Shown one piece after another: positions 1 to 10,121 of a stretch of 64,000 nucleotides of DNA. The stretch is from Polytrichum commune. Lineage: Eukaryota > Streptophyta > Polytrichopsida > Polytrichales > Polytrichaceae. Below the pieces are notes generated by a model. The model was not told the DNA's origin and searched no databases. It saw nothing but the letters and a program-made list of their open reading frames with translations. Each line of letters starts with the position of its first letter. The stretch's first letter is position 1. The stretch is from assembly GCA_950295325.1 (NCBI GenBank), contig OX485807.1, positions 49,322,440 through 49,386,439 of the forward strand, read 5' to 3'. The position numbers and the translations under genes were made by a program.

Positions 1-1495
1 GATAAACACCAATTTTTTCCTCTTTTCCTACAAACTTTTTGTATACAAAGGGGTTTAGGCATTCAACATTTGCACTACCATTGTGTCTAATTCCGTCTTG
101 CTTATGGAACCAAATGGAGACAACATTCTTGGTTCCAATTACGATCTTGCAAATTTCAAGAGATGTGTCATCTATGCTCATCAAGATGGGAAGGTTGTAG
201 AAGGTGAGGGTTAGAGCTTCTTTCCTTTGTTTTTGCTCCAAGGTGAGAGAAGGCCCTTTGTTCATTTGTCCTTCCAAAATTTCATGGTGTGTTGCAACTT
301 GAAGTGTTTGGATTTTCTTGGCTTGTGAGGGGGTTGGTGCAACAATGTAAGCATGATTGTTGGGAGTGTTTTTTTGCACCTCTACAATCTCAAATTCATG
401 ACCTCTCCTAAAACTATTCTCTAAGATATCTTTGAAGAGCATGTGTGAAGAGACATCAATCAAAGTTTCGCTAGTGATTTTGATTGAAAGGTTGTTGTTC
501 CTAGCTATGGAGTGGTAAGTCTTACATACCTTTCCAAGAGTACCTTGGGTTGATTTGGGGTCCAATTGTAGAATGAATGGTCTAAGTCCTTTCAACAAAG
601 CCACACCATCAATTTCGGGGTGGAGAAGGTGAAGTTTGGCAATTCCCGCCCAAACTCCTTTTTCCCCACCTCTCTTGATACTCATGCACATGATAGATAT
701 GGGCTCAATAAGGTTAGTGCCAAGAGGTATTTGCATAAACTCAAGTCTTTTCCTTACTAGTTCTTTCACATGGTTGTGTAGGAGAGAGGTATTAGGTAAT
801 TGGAATTCAATAGCAACATGAAAGTCCAAAGCAAGACATGTATTGGGATCAATTGGGATATCATATGGGATTTGTGTTAGGTTGAGGTGTTGTCCAAGGA
901 CACCGTCCTCTCTCTTACCTGGGTAGTAGATTTGGGGTATCCTTGGGAAGGATATTGCGACCCCCTCCGTTTCTTCCGCTTCCTTCCTTGGCACTCCCCT
1001 AAGTACCCTATCTTCAATGGATTCACCATCGAAGAGTTCTTCCAACCCCTCTTTCATAGCCAATTTTTCCATGTTAGTGAAACCATACCAAAATTTTTGA
1101 CGGAACCTTCATTCCGGGACAATAGAATTTACCTGTGAGGCTTGTGGGCGTCGTTGTGGAGTTTGGTGTAGAGATTTGTTCGGTGTTGTCTTTTCCCGGG
1201 TCCTCTTGGTGCCTATTTCCTTCGCAGCTTGGTTCTCCTTTGCCTTCTCCGCTAAGAGCCGCATGAGGTTTTGTGAAGGTGTGTCTACCTCCATATTGTC
1301 ATCATCACCAAAAATGGGTCGGAATGTGGAAGGTGATGCCATGTGTGTAGCAGCTCCACTCTTTGTTAGTTGATGTTGGGTGGGATCCTCCAGTAGTACC
1401 GCAGCTCCACAGCTCCGCGTCCCAGCAACTCTTGGCTCCAGTAGTTCGGATAAGCAATTCTTGGCTCTAGTAGCTTGGGCAATTCTCACCTGCAA
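1..1495 (-). pseudogene. Unrecognised coding region, one in-frame stop, truncated by window edge
   Basis: On the minus strand one frame stays open from about 1495 to position 1 except for a single TGA at 1109-1111. Candidate starts are the Met at 1495, the Met at 1342 (MASPSTFRPIF) and the Met at 1072 just after the stop. The N-terminal part is charged and low-complexity. The part after the stop, about 357 codons, is compact and globular-looking, with segments such as LLKGLRPFILQLDPKS and VVSIWFHKQDGIRHNG. It continues past the window edge, so the C-terminus is unseen. I do not recognise a domain with certainty. An ORF1-like protein of a non-LTR retrotransposon is one possibility, a guess from its general look. 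The tgtag-type retroelement begins 170 bp upstream of the first Met, so this gene's original 5' region now lies beyond 22578. Confidence 0.5.
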
Positions 1496-1659
1496 TGCAC
1501 ACTGAGCATGAACAATTCTTCAGTTAATGATAACTTACCAGTGGCATTTCCTTCCCGGCAGTTGTTGGTCCCGAGACTCCAAGACTCCAGCAGGTCCCGA
1601 ACTCTCAATTTAAAAACTCCAGCAGTTCTTCGAAGTCACCGGGGGGCGCCTCCGAGTTG

Positions 1660-1664
1660 TCTCC
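1660..1664. repeat. Target site duplication TCTCC (left)
   Basis: The five bases TCTCC directly precede the LTR beginning TGTAGTTAGC. The same five bases follow the other LTR at 22574-22578. A 5-bp duplication is what Ty3/gypsy integrases normally leave, so the two LTRs belong to one insertion. Confidence 0.95.
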
Positions 1665-3396
1665 TGTAGTTAGCTTTTTGGTTACAAACAAACCCAAGGA
1701 AACAATCAAGGAAGACTTAAAAGGTGACTTTTATCTCATCTAGGCGTCTTGGACAAGGTTCATTAGGGAAAACATAGAGTTATTTCACTTCCTTTTTGCT
1801 TAGAGCTGACAATTATCTTAGGGGTAAGGGATAAAAACTCTCAAAACTCTCTTTGTCCGTACATACAAATGTGACAGTCTCTCACCTCACACTAATTCCC
1901 AGGCAATAGTCTGGCAGTGAGTTCATTTTAATTGGACCAAGTGCGGTGCACAATCATAGGCACAGCCATCGGCCATAGTCTTTTCTCAATAGCGCGATAG
2001 AGTCTTACTGGTCAAAGCCAAGGGCACTTTGACATGAGCCATAGTCTTTAACTTCATTGCCTTAAGGTCATAGTGCATTATTTCAAATAAGTACATAAGG
2101 GCAACACCACTGGTCTGATATAATAACAAGGCTTACTTGCATGGTTTTCAGAGTAACTGACATGTCCAAGGGTGTGCTGTCCCTTCGCCTACTCTCCATG
2201 TCACTGTTCACAGGCTATAGCCTTTTCATAGTGACTTTTCCTCTTCCAGCATGGCTATTGTCTTTTCAATGTCTTGTGATACTCCAAGTCTAATTAGATT
2301 TACTCTCATCACAACCAGATCCAAGGTAATTCATCAAATCCTTTCAATCCTCAGGTCATCCTTTTGTCATTAATTCATTTTATTATTCTCCCAATCCCAC
2401 TTTCAAACAGATTGCTTTCCATTATGAATAAGACATTGGACCCAATACTCTATCATTTATTGACCATACAATCATTTCTCATATCGCCATGATAGGTTCT
2501 TTTGTTCATTACTCAGACTATAGTCTCAACATAGAATTATCAGATGGAAGAATCTCATCATCTATCAACTACATGCAAGTAAATTCTAAGGCTATAGTCT
2601 GCACTCATTACCACAGTATACGGTCCATGATTGTTACAGGCAATTGCCTTGATTTAACATCTCTCTTAGGAGGGTTCATTTACAGATTTTGAGATTATGG
2701 CCTGGTTATGTAATTTAATCCTATGCTTCATAACAACAACATAAACATGATTCAATTACAACTTTATCAATTGGAGAACTTGTAAAATCATGCAATCATA
2801 TGTGAGCAGTTACACCAGTCTATAGACTTTGATTACTTCATTGCACAAATGACTCACTCACATCAGCACTCTCTGCAATGGTCTCAAGCACACATTCCAA
2901 GAATATAGCCTTACTACATAATTTGATTTTGTCTTCCATCCCAATATCAAGGCTATAGTCTATCATTATGAAACGGATGCACAACGCATACACAAAAGCT
3001 CTACAATCCAGTACACACTCCCTGGAAATTGTTTACTTGGTAATTAACATACAATAGCACAAGCAAATCAGACAATGGCCATGCACTTCACAAAGGCATA
3101 CCATATATATAGACTTTAATTCACCAACAAAAATAGCCAGTCCTCACACTGTAGAGTTCTATCTCTCTCCCAGAGATAACTACTTCTCTCTTTCCCTCCC
3201 CTCTCTTTATACTCTGAGAAGTCCTTGGGTCATCCTATCCTTTCATATCAGACTATAGCCTTTGAGTTCACGCTTTTCTGAATCTGCAGACTATAGCCTA
3301 TTCACATTTACAACATTCTGGGATTCCAGTTCAGATCTAACCTCCTTCACACTATAATTGGATTTGTGGAAAGAAAAACAAATTTTTACTACTACA
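1665..3396 (-). repeat. 3' LTR of the Ty3/gypsy element
   Basis: The 1732-bp repeat begins TGTAGTTAGC and ends ACTACTACA on the plus strand. It matches 20842-22573 base for base as far as I can read, except at 3112, 3217, 3224, 3231, 3318 and 3345. It is unusually rich in CTATAG/CCATAG motifs, for example at 1902, 1971, 2036, 2212, 2515, 2591, 2817, 2951, 3250 and 3288. A minus-strand TATAAAG lies at 3205-3211. Confidence 0.97.
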
Positions 3397-3412
3397 TATA
3401 GCCCCCCACTTA
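3397..3412 (-). other. Polypurine tract
   Basis: Next to the inner edge of the 3' LTR the minus strand reads TAAGTGGGGGGCTATA. A G-rich purine run here is the normal primer for plus-strand DNA synthesis. The four bases TATA between the purines and the LTR make the tract slightly imperfect. Confidence 0.75.
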
Positions 3413-3434
3413 ACTTGTTGATGTCCCCATCAAC

Positions 3435-6131
3435 CTATCTTCTTAGTAATTTTGGGGGAGGTTGATGATGTTGAGCGGCTTCATCAGCTGCTCTCTTCAG
3501 CTCCCTTGTCTCCATTTTTTCAATTGCCCGCTGTAAATCTTCGTCACGGGCCACCACCTCTGGTGCATTCATTCGCTGCCATCTCAAAAATCGCTCAAAC
3601 GGCCCCGCCCGAGTATAAGGAAACTCGTTAATCAAACATTTGTGGGCTCCTGCGATAAAATGAGTCATGGCCATCGCCTCGACCATTCGGATCCACCGAG
3701 TAGGTCTGTACAGTAATTTTAGCAAGAGTAAAAATTCGGGGTGACTTTCATGGAACCGATTGACATCAATGGTCATGTTCCATTGGCCACACCAATCGGC
3801 CAACACGTTAGCAAACACGGCTGCACGGAAGCAAACCGGATCACGGTGACGGCTATGGTCTTGAAAAAATTGTTTGTAGGTCGCCCTACACTCCGCTGGT
3901 GTCGACTTGGGTCCTTGTATCAGCGGCCAATTGTATTCGACACTTGACAGAGTCGCCTCCGGATTCCACCTTCCTCTTCTCGGACAGGGGCAAAAATGAG
4001 GGTGGCTCGCAACACTTGGTGGAGGTCCATCAGGCCATCGTCTTGAGAGTCTCCGATATTGGATATCGGCCGGGACCTCTTCAGTACGGGAAAGGCCATA
4101 GTCTTCGAGTAACCAAGTAATTGCCGTCCAGGTAGGGATAGGTTCCTCGCCCGGGTTATCAAACAAATGAGCATATTGCCCCAGAAAACGTAAGGTAAGA
4201 GGACTCCCTTCTAAGGGAACTTCAAAGTGTGGAATGACCGGTAAAAAATTGGTTGGGGGCAGTTCAAATTGCACTTGGCTGTGTAGGTTCAACAAGGGTT
4301 TCTTTTGTGTATTAATCTCCCTTAGATACCTCTCCAGTCTGTTAGTGGTTTTTTCATATTGAAAAAGGTAATGAGACCCAGTAAAACCTGCACTAGGGGA
4401 AAGGGAAAGACGATGAACATTGGCAGACAACACATTAGTCAAAAAACTTGGTTGCCTAACCTGGGTGAACAAATCCTGTAAAGTTTCTCTCCAGTAATGT
4501 AGACTTTCCAGGGGCTGACCGTAAAATTGTGAAGTGACCTGAACTCCATAATCCTGCCAAGACACCTCTCTTCTCTCGGCAAGAGTGGAATTTCGACATC
4601 TCAAGACCCATTGTTGTTCTAAAGACGCGTAATACAACAAAACTCTAGCCCCTACATCCCCAATTACCATAAAAGCAGAATAAGGGTCAGACAAATTAAG
4701 GTGTTTTCGGGCCAGAATTTCCACAAACAAGTTTTCTATCCCCAATTCTAAACTTTGTCTCCATAAATCCCTAAAACGACTATGATCAAGCCACTCAGAC
4801 TTCCTTAAACCCAAAAACAAAAGAAAGAGTTGACATTGTCGTTCATATAATTCAAAAAATTCCTTGGGGACTGGACCCCTAGATTCCCAACTCCATATAT
4901 CCAAACATAATTCTTTAGGAGCAGGAGTGATCCGAACCGGACTGGTCACAATTGAAGTCATGGAGGGCTGCCCCCTCGCATTCAGGTTACTCACCAGCAC
5001 CTTTTGCTGAGTCAATTCTTCCTCCAACGCCTTTAGCCTTTCGGTTAATTGCTCCTTCTCTTCCGTTATCCTCCTCAAATGGTCCTGGCAATCGTCTAGC
5101 TGCTCAGACTCGCCTGCCTGCTGGTCCAACCGGTTTTGCAGGGCCACTATCTCTTTTTCTTGAGCGGCTAAGCGATCTTGGCCGGAGGCTATAGTCTTAT
5201 GGCTGTCTTCCAGCCTCTGTTGATACTCCACCTTCCCCTTCATAGCCTCGGCCAGCTCCTGGAGGTGCTTTACATTCTCTGATTGACACCTAATGAGCAG
5301 TTCACTCTTCGCCCATAACTGCTCAGTCTTCTCATGTAAAGTCTCTCGGCACTGTCGCAACTGTACCCGAAGTCTGTGATTTTCCTCCGTTAACTCATCC
5401 GAGTCTCCGGGACTTGACGGTACTGGGCTCGCCATCTGAGAGGTTGAAGGTACCTCGTGTAATGGTCTGGGCGCGGGCACATCACGATAGAAAAAAGAAA
5501 TGTAAAAAGTTGAGTACAACTCCAATGTCCGCGGCACTCCCACTTTAACACGCATAATTTCTGCATGCATCTGTTGTTGAAGAATTTGGGACCAATTGAT
5601 CCTCTTTCCTTCCCAAGTTTGAATGGCCGCTACAACATATTTCTGGGCCATAGTCTCTGGATGGGGTCGGAAAAGTAAATAATGATTCACAAATTTGAAC
5701 CATGGTCGCCAATGTTGTCTGGCCTTATCTATCCTCCAAACCCGGGTACCTTTAGGGAACTCTCCCTCAAAAATAGTCTCATGTTGTTTCCTCGTTAATC
5801 CAGGCAATTGTCCTTCTACTGCTCCATCTGCCGGGACCCGCAATTGTCTTCCGATTACTGGAACGGAGAAGTCAATCACTCGGCCATCGACTTTTGCAGT
5901 GGCCACTCCCATTGAGTATGTCTCCAGGAACTGCAGCACATGGTCTACGAATGCCACCTTAGTGACCGCCTGGACCCAACACAGATACTCAAACACCCCC
6001 GCTGCTTCTAATTTTACTTGATTTGCCTTCCACGCCCTCTTTAACGCCAGGGGAATGTCGGGTAGTACGACGGGCTTCACATTCCATCGTCTGGGGATTT
6101 CCTCCTCTTTTTCAGCCTCTGGGGGTCCCAT
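3435..6131 (-). CDS. 898-aa coiled-coil ORF between integrase and 3' LTR
   Basis: This is an uninterrupted 898-codon ORF starting with ATG (MGPPEAEKEEEIPRRW), in the same sense as gag-pol and ending 38 bp before the LTR. Residues about 45-225 form a globular region (KVDGRVIDFSVPVIGRQLRV, then WRPWFKFVNHYLLFRPH), which resembles the putative plant transposon protein domain found in Athila-like elements; this is family resemblance from memory, not a search. Residues about 240-390 are a strongly charged heptad-like coiled coil (EENHRLRVQLRQCRETL). The C-terminal half is rich in Trp and Arg and ends in KLLRR. I see no signal peptide or membrane span, so a classical envelope protein is unlikely. 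An intact frame in a copy whose pol has stops is notable. Several copies of the CCATAG/CTATAG motif lie inside it (about 3851, 4033, 4094, 5187, 5646). Confidence 0.8.
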   Translation of the reverse strand: MGPPEAEKEEEIPRRWNVKPVVLPDIPLALKRAWKANQVKLEAAGVFEYLCWVQAVTKVAFVDHVLQFLETYSMGVATAKVDGRVIDFSVPVIGRQLRVPADGAVEGQLPGLTRKQHETIFEGEFPKGTRVWRIDKARQHWRPWFKFVNHYLLFRPHPETMAQKYVVAAIQTWEGKRINWSQILQQQMHAEIMRVKVGVPRTLELYSTFYISFFYRDVPAPRPLHEVPSTSQMASPVPSSPGDSDELTEENHRLRVQLRQCRETLHEKTEQLWAKSELLIRCQSENVKHLQELAEAMKGKVEYQQRLEDSHKTIASGQDRLAAQEKEIVALQNRLDQQAGESEQLDDCQDHLRRITEEKEQLTERLKALEEELTQQKVLVSNLNARGQPSMTSIVTSPVRITPAPKELCLDIWSWESRGPVPKEFFELYERQCQLFLLFLGLRKSEWLDHSRFRDLWRQSLELGIENLFVEILARKHLNLSDPYSAFMVIGDVGARVLLYYASLEQQWVLRCRNSTLAERREVSWQDYGVQVTSQFYGQPLESLHYWRETLQDLFTQVRQPSFLTNVLSANVHRLSLSPSAGFTGSHYLFQYEKTTNRLERYLREINTQKKPLLNLHSQVQFELPPTNFLPVIPHFEVPLEGSPLTLRFLGQYAHLFDNPGEEPIPTWTAITWLLEDYGLSRTEEVPADIQYRRLSRRWPDGPPPSVASHPHFCPCPRRGRWNPEATLSSVEYNWPLIQGPKSTPAECRATYKQFFQDHSRHRDPVCFRAAVFANVLADWCGQWNMTIDVNRFHESHPEFLLLLKLLYRPTRWIRMVEAMAMTHFIAGAHKCLINEFPYTRAGPFERFLRWQRMNAPEVVARDEDLQRAIEKMETRELKRAADEAAQHHQPPPKLLRR

Positions 6132-8438
6132 CCTCTCTCACAGTCTATAGTATGTATGGTAAACTCAGTTTTTCTACTACGGCAGTCTATCGTCTTGGGT
6201 GACCCGAATTACAGTCCTCAAAGCAATAGTCTGTCTTTCCACACAGGGACTATCATCCAGTTACTAGCCTGCACAGTGTCAATCACAGTCCACTTGTAAA
6301 TATCTTCTTTAGTCCAATCTGAATCCGCTCAGTCATCCTTCAGGGCTAACAACCATAGTCTCAGGATCGAGGTCCTCCATTGATTTCACCAACACATACA
6401 CCGACCATAGCCTCCATATCAACCTTCTTGTTTCCATTACATCCGGGTTAAAAGATCATTGTCCCATTTCGGTGTAAGTTCAGCCGCCAAGATTGGAAGG
6501 CTATAATCTAAATGAAATAAGTGAAGGCTATGATCTCTTAGAAAGATGGCAGATTTTCTACCTTACTAAGCTATCTTTCTGTTTCAACATAGGCTATAGA
6601 CTCCCTAAGTTTCTCTCTTCAGAGACGAAGGGTTAAAGAAGGTGAAGACGAAAAGCTACATGGCAGCAGTGGCCCCTACCTGTTCTTTTAGAAGAATCAC
6701 TCTCACTGAAGGTGATCCTCACCAGGCTATTGTCTCTCAAAGCATTGGTTTTACTTCTCTTAAAGTTATCTCACAAACTATTGCCTTTCATCTTTTACTT
6801 TCTAATTAAGGCTATAATCTCTTTCTTGGCACTAACTTGGTGACTTATTAACCCTACTCATGTCCACAACATTTCTCCGCAAGATCACTATGTCTGGTTG
6901 ACCACACTTCCTTCCGAAACACCCATCTCTTCTTACAAATTGGATCTTGAAAGAAAAGCTATCTTTTCAGCCTTGTCAAACTCTTAAGGACCCGTTCTTT
7001 GGAACCAGTTATACTCCTAAGACACAATATCACTGTAAAGATCTTTATTGCATGTTTTGCCTGTTTCTTGGACCGACCTCCAACTTTTTGGGCATCGTCT
7101 TTTCTGTCATTTTTCTTACTATGAATGAGAGAGTTTCCTACCAGACTCTAGTCATATTTCTTAACTCTCAACTGACTCCGACTTAAACTTGCTCATGCTC
7201 TCTCCTCACAGTTTCTTTCCAAACTATCCTTCTTTCTCACATCTGATTTCCTCTTAGGACAAGGCAATTATCTTTCTGAAGTATTTCTCATGTCTCAATG
7301 GTCTCACAAAGACTCCTGCCACATACTTTGACATATTCTGGCCATAGCCTGGTAGTAAGAAGACTCTCTCCTATTCTTTTCCACTTTTCCCGAACTGTTT
7401 CTGTAGGCGATTGTCTGATCCAAGTGACCAAATTCGCAGTAACACCAGGCCATAGTCTTTAAGAACTGTGCGTTCTCAACATTTTGTCATGTAGTCAAAG
7501 AACTTCCAGCATTTGGACCCAAATAAGATATGGCTATAGTCTTCACATGCATCCTCTTCTATCCGTCAACCGCTCTCCTTACCCAAAGACTATTGCCTAT
7601 TCTATGTTTCTACGAGTCCCTCATTTCATTTTCTTTCTCAATCTATCTGATTCTGCTAATTGCTCCGCAAGGCCATAGTCTTTTGTAAGTCACCAAGATC
7701 ACACACTTCCACAATTCCATAGTCTGATGCAAGCATCCGTGAACCGATCTCCAAAAGGCTATAGTCTTTAGGTTCGTTCCAGTATGTGCAACACCATCAG
7801 AGAACCTTGAAGCATAATAACATTACAACCATTACACAGAATCGACAACTCTTACCTGTCGTTCGGCGAGGAAGATGACTCTTCGCTCTCGTCTCACGTC
7901 TCCGCCCTTTCGACTGTAGCTCCTCTTCAGTCTCAACAGACTATTGCATGCTTCTTGCATGAGTCTAACTGCCCAAGGTGCCAGCAGTTACCTCGTCCTC
8001 TTGGCGGCTCACGTTCGCGATGTCATGATGATTTGTTAACCACTAATGGTGCACTAATTGAACCTATAGCCTATATGCCGCCACTTAGCTCTACCCACTA
8101 TGTGAATTAAGTGTCTAAGTCTATAGCCTAAGCCTATAGACTCCGTTGCTTAGAGTGTTGACTCAATTAACCAACCAGTTCTCCTAACCTTTTAATATTA
8201 TAATTTTATTTATTTATTTATTTAAATTTAGTTTAGTTGGTTAACCATTTAATCCTTAAGGTTGCCTTTTTAAAGTAAAAAGTAAAGAAAACTTTGCACC
8301 CTTAAGTTTGCACCATAAAATTGTTTAACATTTTAACATATGCGTAAATATATTTAATAATGAATTAAATATATGTAATAAGTATATATAATAATCTTTA
8401 ATGGCTCCCCCTCACTTTATGTCCATAACTGTCCTCAG
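6132..8438 (-). other. Non-coding spacer rich in CTATAG/CCATAG motifs
   Basis: The 2.3 kb between integrase and the 898-aa ORF holds no credible ORF. It contains a dense series of 10-12-base motifs related to GGCTATAGTCTTT, for example near 6223, 6352, 6403, 6497, 6524, 6591, 6724, 6808, 7340, 7446, 7532, 7588, 7671, 7757, 7938 and 8121. The last 250 bp before the integrase stop are A/T-rich. Confidence 0.85.
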
Positions 8439-9707
8439 TTATGTATAATATTTTTTTAGATGATAGCCATTAATTCTCGTAGGTAACGGTGTGCCTTCAA
8501 ATTCAAATGAGCCATTATCGTGTGCAATTTTAACTTTATAAGGGCCCATCCAGTGTAGTTTAAATTTTCCTGGAAATTTTTGAAAACGACTATCATAAAG
8601 TAAAACTAGATCGTCCGCGGTGATTGTTTTAGACTTCATTTTGCTATCATAATAAGTCTTACGCCATTTTTGAATGGCGGCCATGTTTAGATAGGCTTGA
8701 TTTCGTACTTCATCTAATCGCTCCAACATCGCGATTCTTTCGCGAAGGGATTCTTCATCACTTAACCGCTCATCAATGGCAATGCGTAAGGAGGGTAGTT
8801 CCAATTCAACTGGTAGGATAGCTTCTTGTCCATAAACTAATTGGAATGGTGTAAATTTAGTTGTCACTTTATAAGCAGTACGATAAGCCCATAATGCGTC
8901 TAATAACTTGCTATCCCAATCAGTCATAGAATTTTGAACTGTCTTAGTTATGATTTTGCACAAAATTCCATTAGTCTTTTCAGTTTGACCATTAGCTCTC
9001 GGGTGATATGGGGAAGTGAGGCGATGTTTAATTTTATATTTCTCCGTGAGCTCTTTAATAACATCATTTACAAAGTGAGTGTCACGATCACTTACCAATT
9101 CCTTTGGACAACCGTAACGTGATAGAATTTTTTCTCTTAGAAACTTAGCTACGACATGTTTATCATCTTTCCTAGTGGCCTCGGCTTCAGCCCACTTAGT
9201 GACATAGTCTGTGGCCACCAAAATATATTGATAACGCCCATGACGACTAGGAGGGTTAATAGGTCCAACAAAATCAATTCCCCATTTCTCAAATGGGGCA
9301 AGGGCTAGGATAGGTGTAAGTGGCATTGCTGAGGAGTCGGTGGGCTTCCCAATTCTTTGACACACATCACATTGTCTAGTGTATGTTGTACAGTCAGCAA
9401 AAAGGGTAGGCCACCAATATCCACAATGTAAAAATTTTCTAGCCGTGACATCGCCCGCAAAATGACCTCCCGCCATATTGTCATGACACTCTTTCAAAAT
9501 CAAAGGGATTTCGGAACTTGTAACACAACGACGTAGAATGCCATCTTTGCGTTGTTTATATAAGGTATCAGCAATAATGGTATAAGGCATGGCTTTAAAA
9601 ACCAATCTACGTTTTTGCTTTTCATTAAAATCTGGGGGAAATTTATTATTTTGTAGATACTCAATAATTTCCGCATACTCATGGGGGATCACATCAATAT
9701 AAAATAA
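8439..9707 (-). CDS. Integrase segment of pol
   Basis: The frame after the TAA at 9708-9710 encodes a complete Ty3/gypsy integrase of about 420 residues. An HHCC zinc finger is visible with His at about 70 and 77 and the pair CDVC at 108-111. The DDE core has Asp130 (EKWGIDFVGP), Asp182 (ELVSDRDTHF) and Glu218 (NGQTEKTNG), giving the DD35E spacing. The C-terminal part (ADDLVLLYDSRFQKFPGKF...LHWMGPYKV) is the usual SH3-like tail, and no chromodomain follows. The protein inserts element DNA into chromosomes. There is no own ATG; it was part of a polyprotein and is now cut off by the upstream stops. The frame ends 2.3 kb before the 898-aa ORF. Confidence 0.92.
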   Translation of the reverse strand, partial: LFYIDVIPHEYAEIIEYLQNNKFPPDFNEKQKRRLVFKAMPYTIIADTLYKQRKDGILRRCVTSSEIPLILKECHDNMAGGHFAGDVTARKFLHCGYWWPTLFADCTTYTRQCDVCQRIGKPTDSSAMPLTPILALAPFEKWGIDFVGPINPPSRHGRYQYILVATDYVTKWAEAEATRKDDKHVVAKFLREKILSRYGCPKELVSDRDTHFVNDVIKELTEKYKIKHRLTSPYHPRANGQTEKTNGILCKIITKTVQNSMTDWDSKLLDALWAYRTAYKVTTKFTPFQLVYGQEAILPVELELPSLRIAIDERLSDEESLRERIAMLERLDEVRNQAYLNMAAIQKWRKTYYDSKMKSKTITADDLVLLYDSRFQKFPGKFKLHWMGPYKVKIAHDNGSFEFEGTPLPTRINGYHLKKYYT

Positions 9708-10121
9708 TTAGGCATCGGGAAATGAATCATCAATGGGTTCCGATCCAAATTCATCATTTAATCTTGAAAGATGATCGGCATTTGCATGACTTTTGCCTGG
9801 TCGAACTTCAATGGTAAAGTTAAACTCTTGCAAAAGTAATACCCATCTCGCAATTCGTCCACTCAATTGAGGTTTATTAATCATGTATTTCAATGCATCA
9901 TGATCTACATGGAAGACAAATTGATTTCCTAGTAGATAATGACGAAACTTTTGGACCGAGAAAATCATGCCTAAGGCCTCTCGTTCAGTGACTGTATAAT
10001 TTCTCTCAGCTTGCACTAGTTGACGACTAGCAAAATAAATAGGATGATCATGTCCATTTTCATCTTTTTGACTTAGAACGGAGCCAATGGCTACATTTGA
10101 AGCATCAACAAATATATGGAA
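9708..10121 (-). pseudogene. RNase H segment of pol, bounded by two TAA stops
   Basis: This piece lies in the same frame as RT and integrase, between TAA at 10122-10124 and TAA at 9708-9710. It begins with the FVDAS motif carrying the first catalytic Asp. It continues through YTVTEREALGMIFSVQKFRH and ends with FHVDHDALKYMI and HADHLSRL, the usual Ty3/gypsy RNase H series. RNase H removes the RNA template during reverse transcription. Both stops are single codons in an otherwise open frame, so point mutations are likely. Confidence 0.85.

Noticed and set aside
2489-2692. 67-aa ORF in the LTR, identical in both LTRs (also 21666-21869)
   Set aside because: Identity reflects LTR identity and not coding constraint; the frame is on the strand opposite to the element and full of the CTATAG motif.
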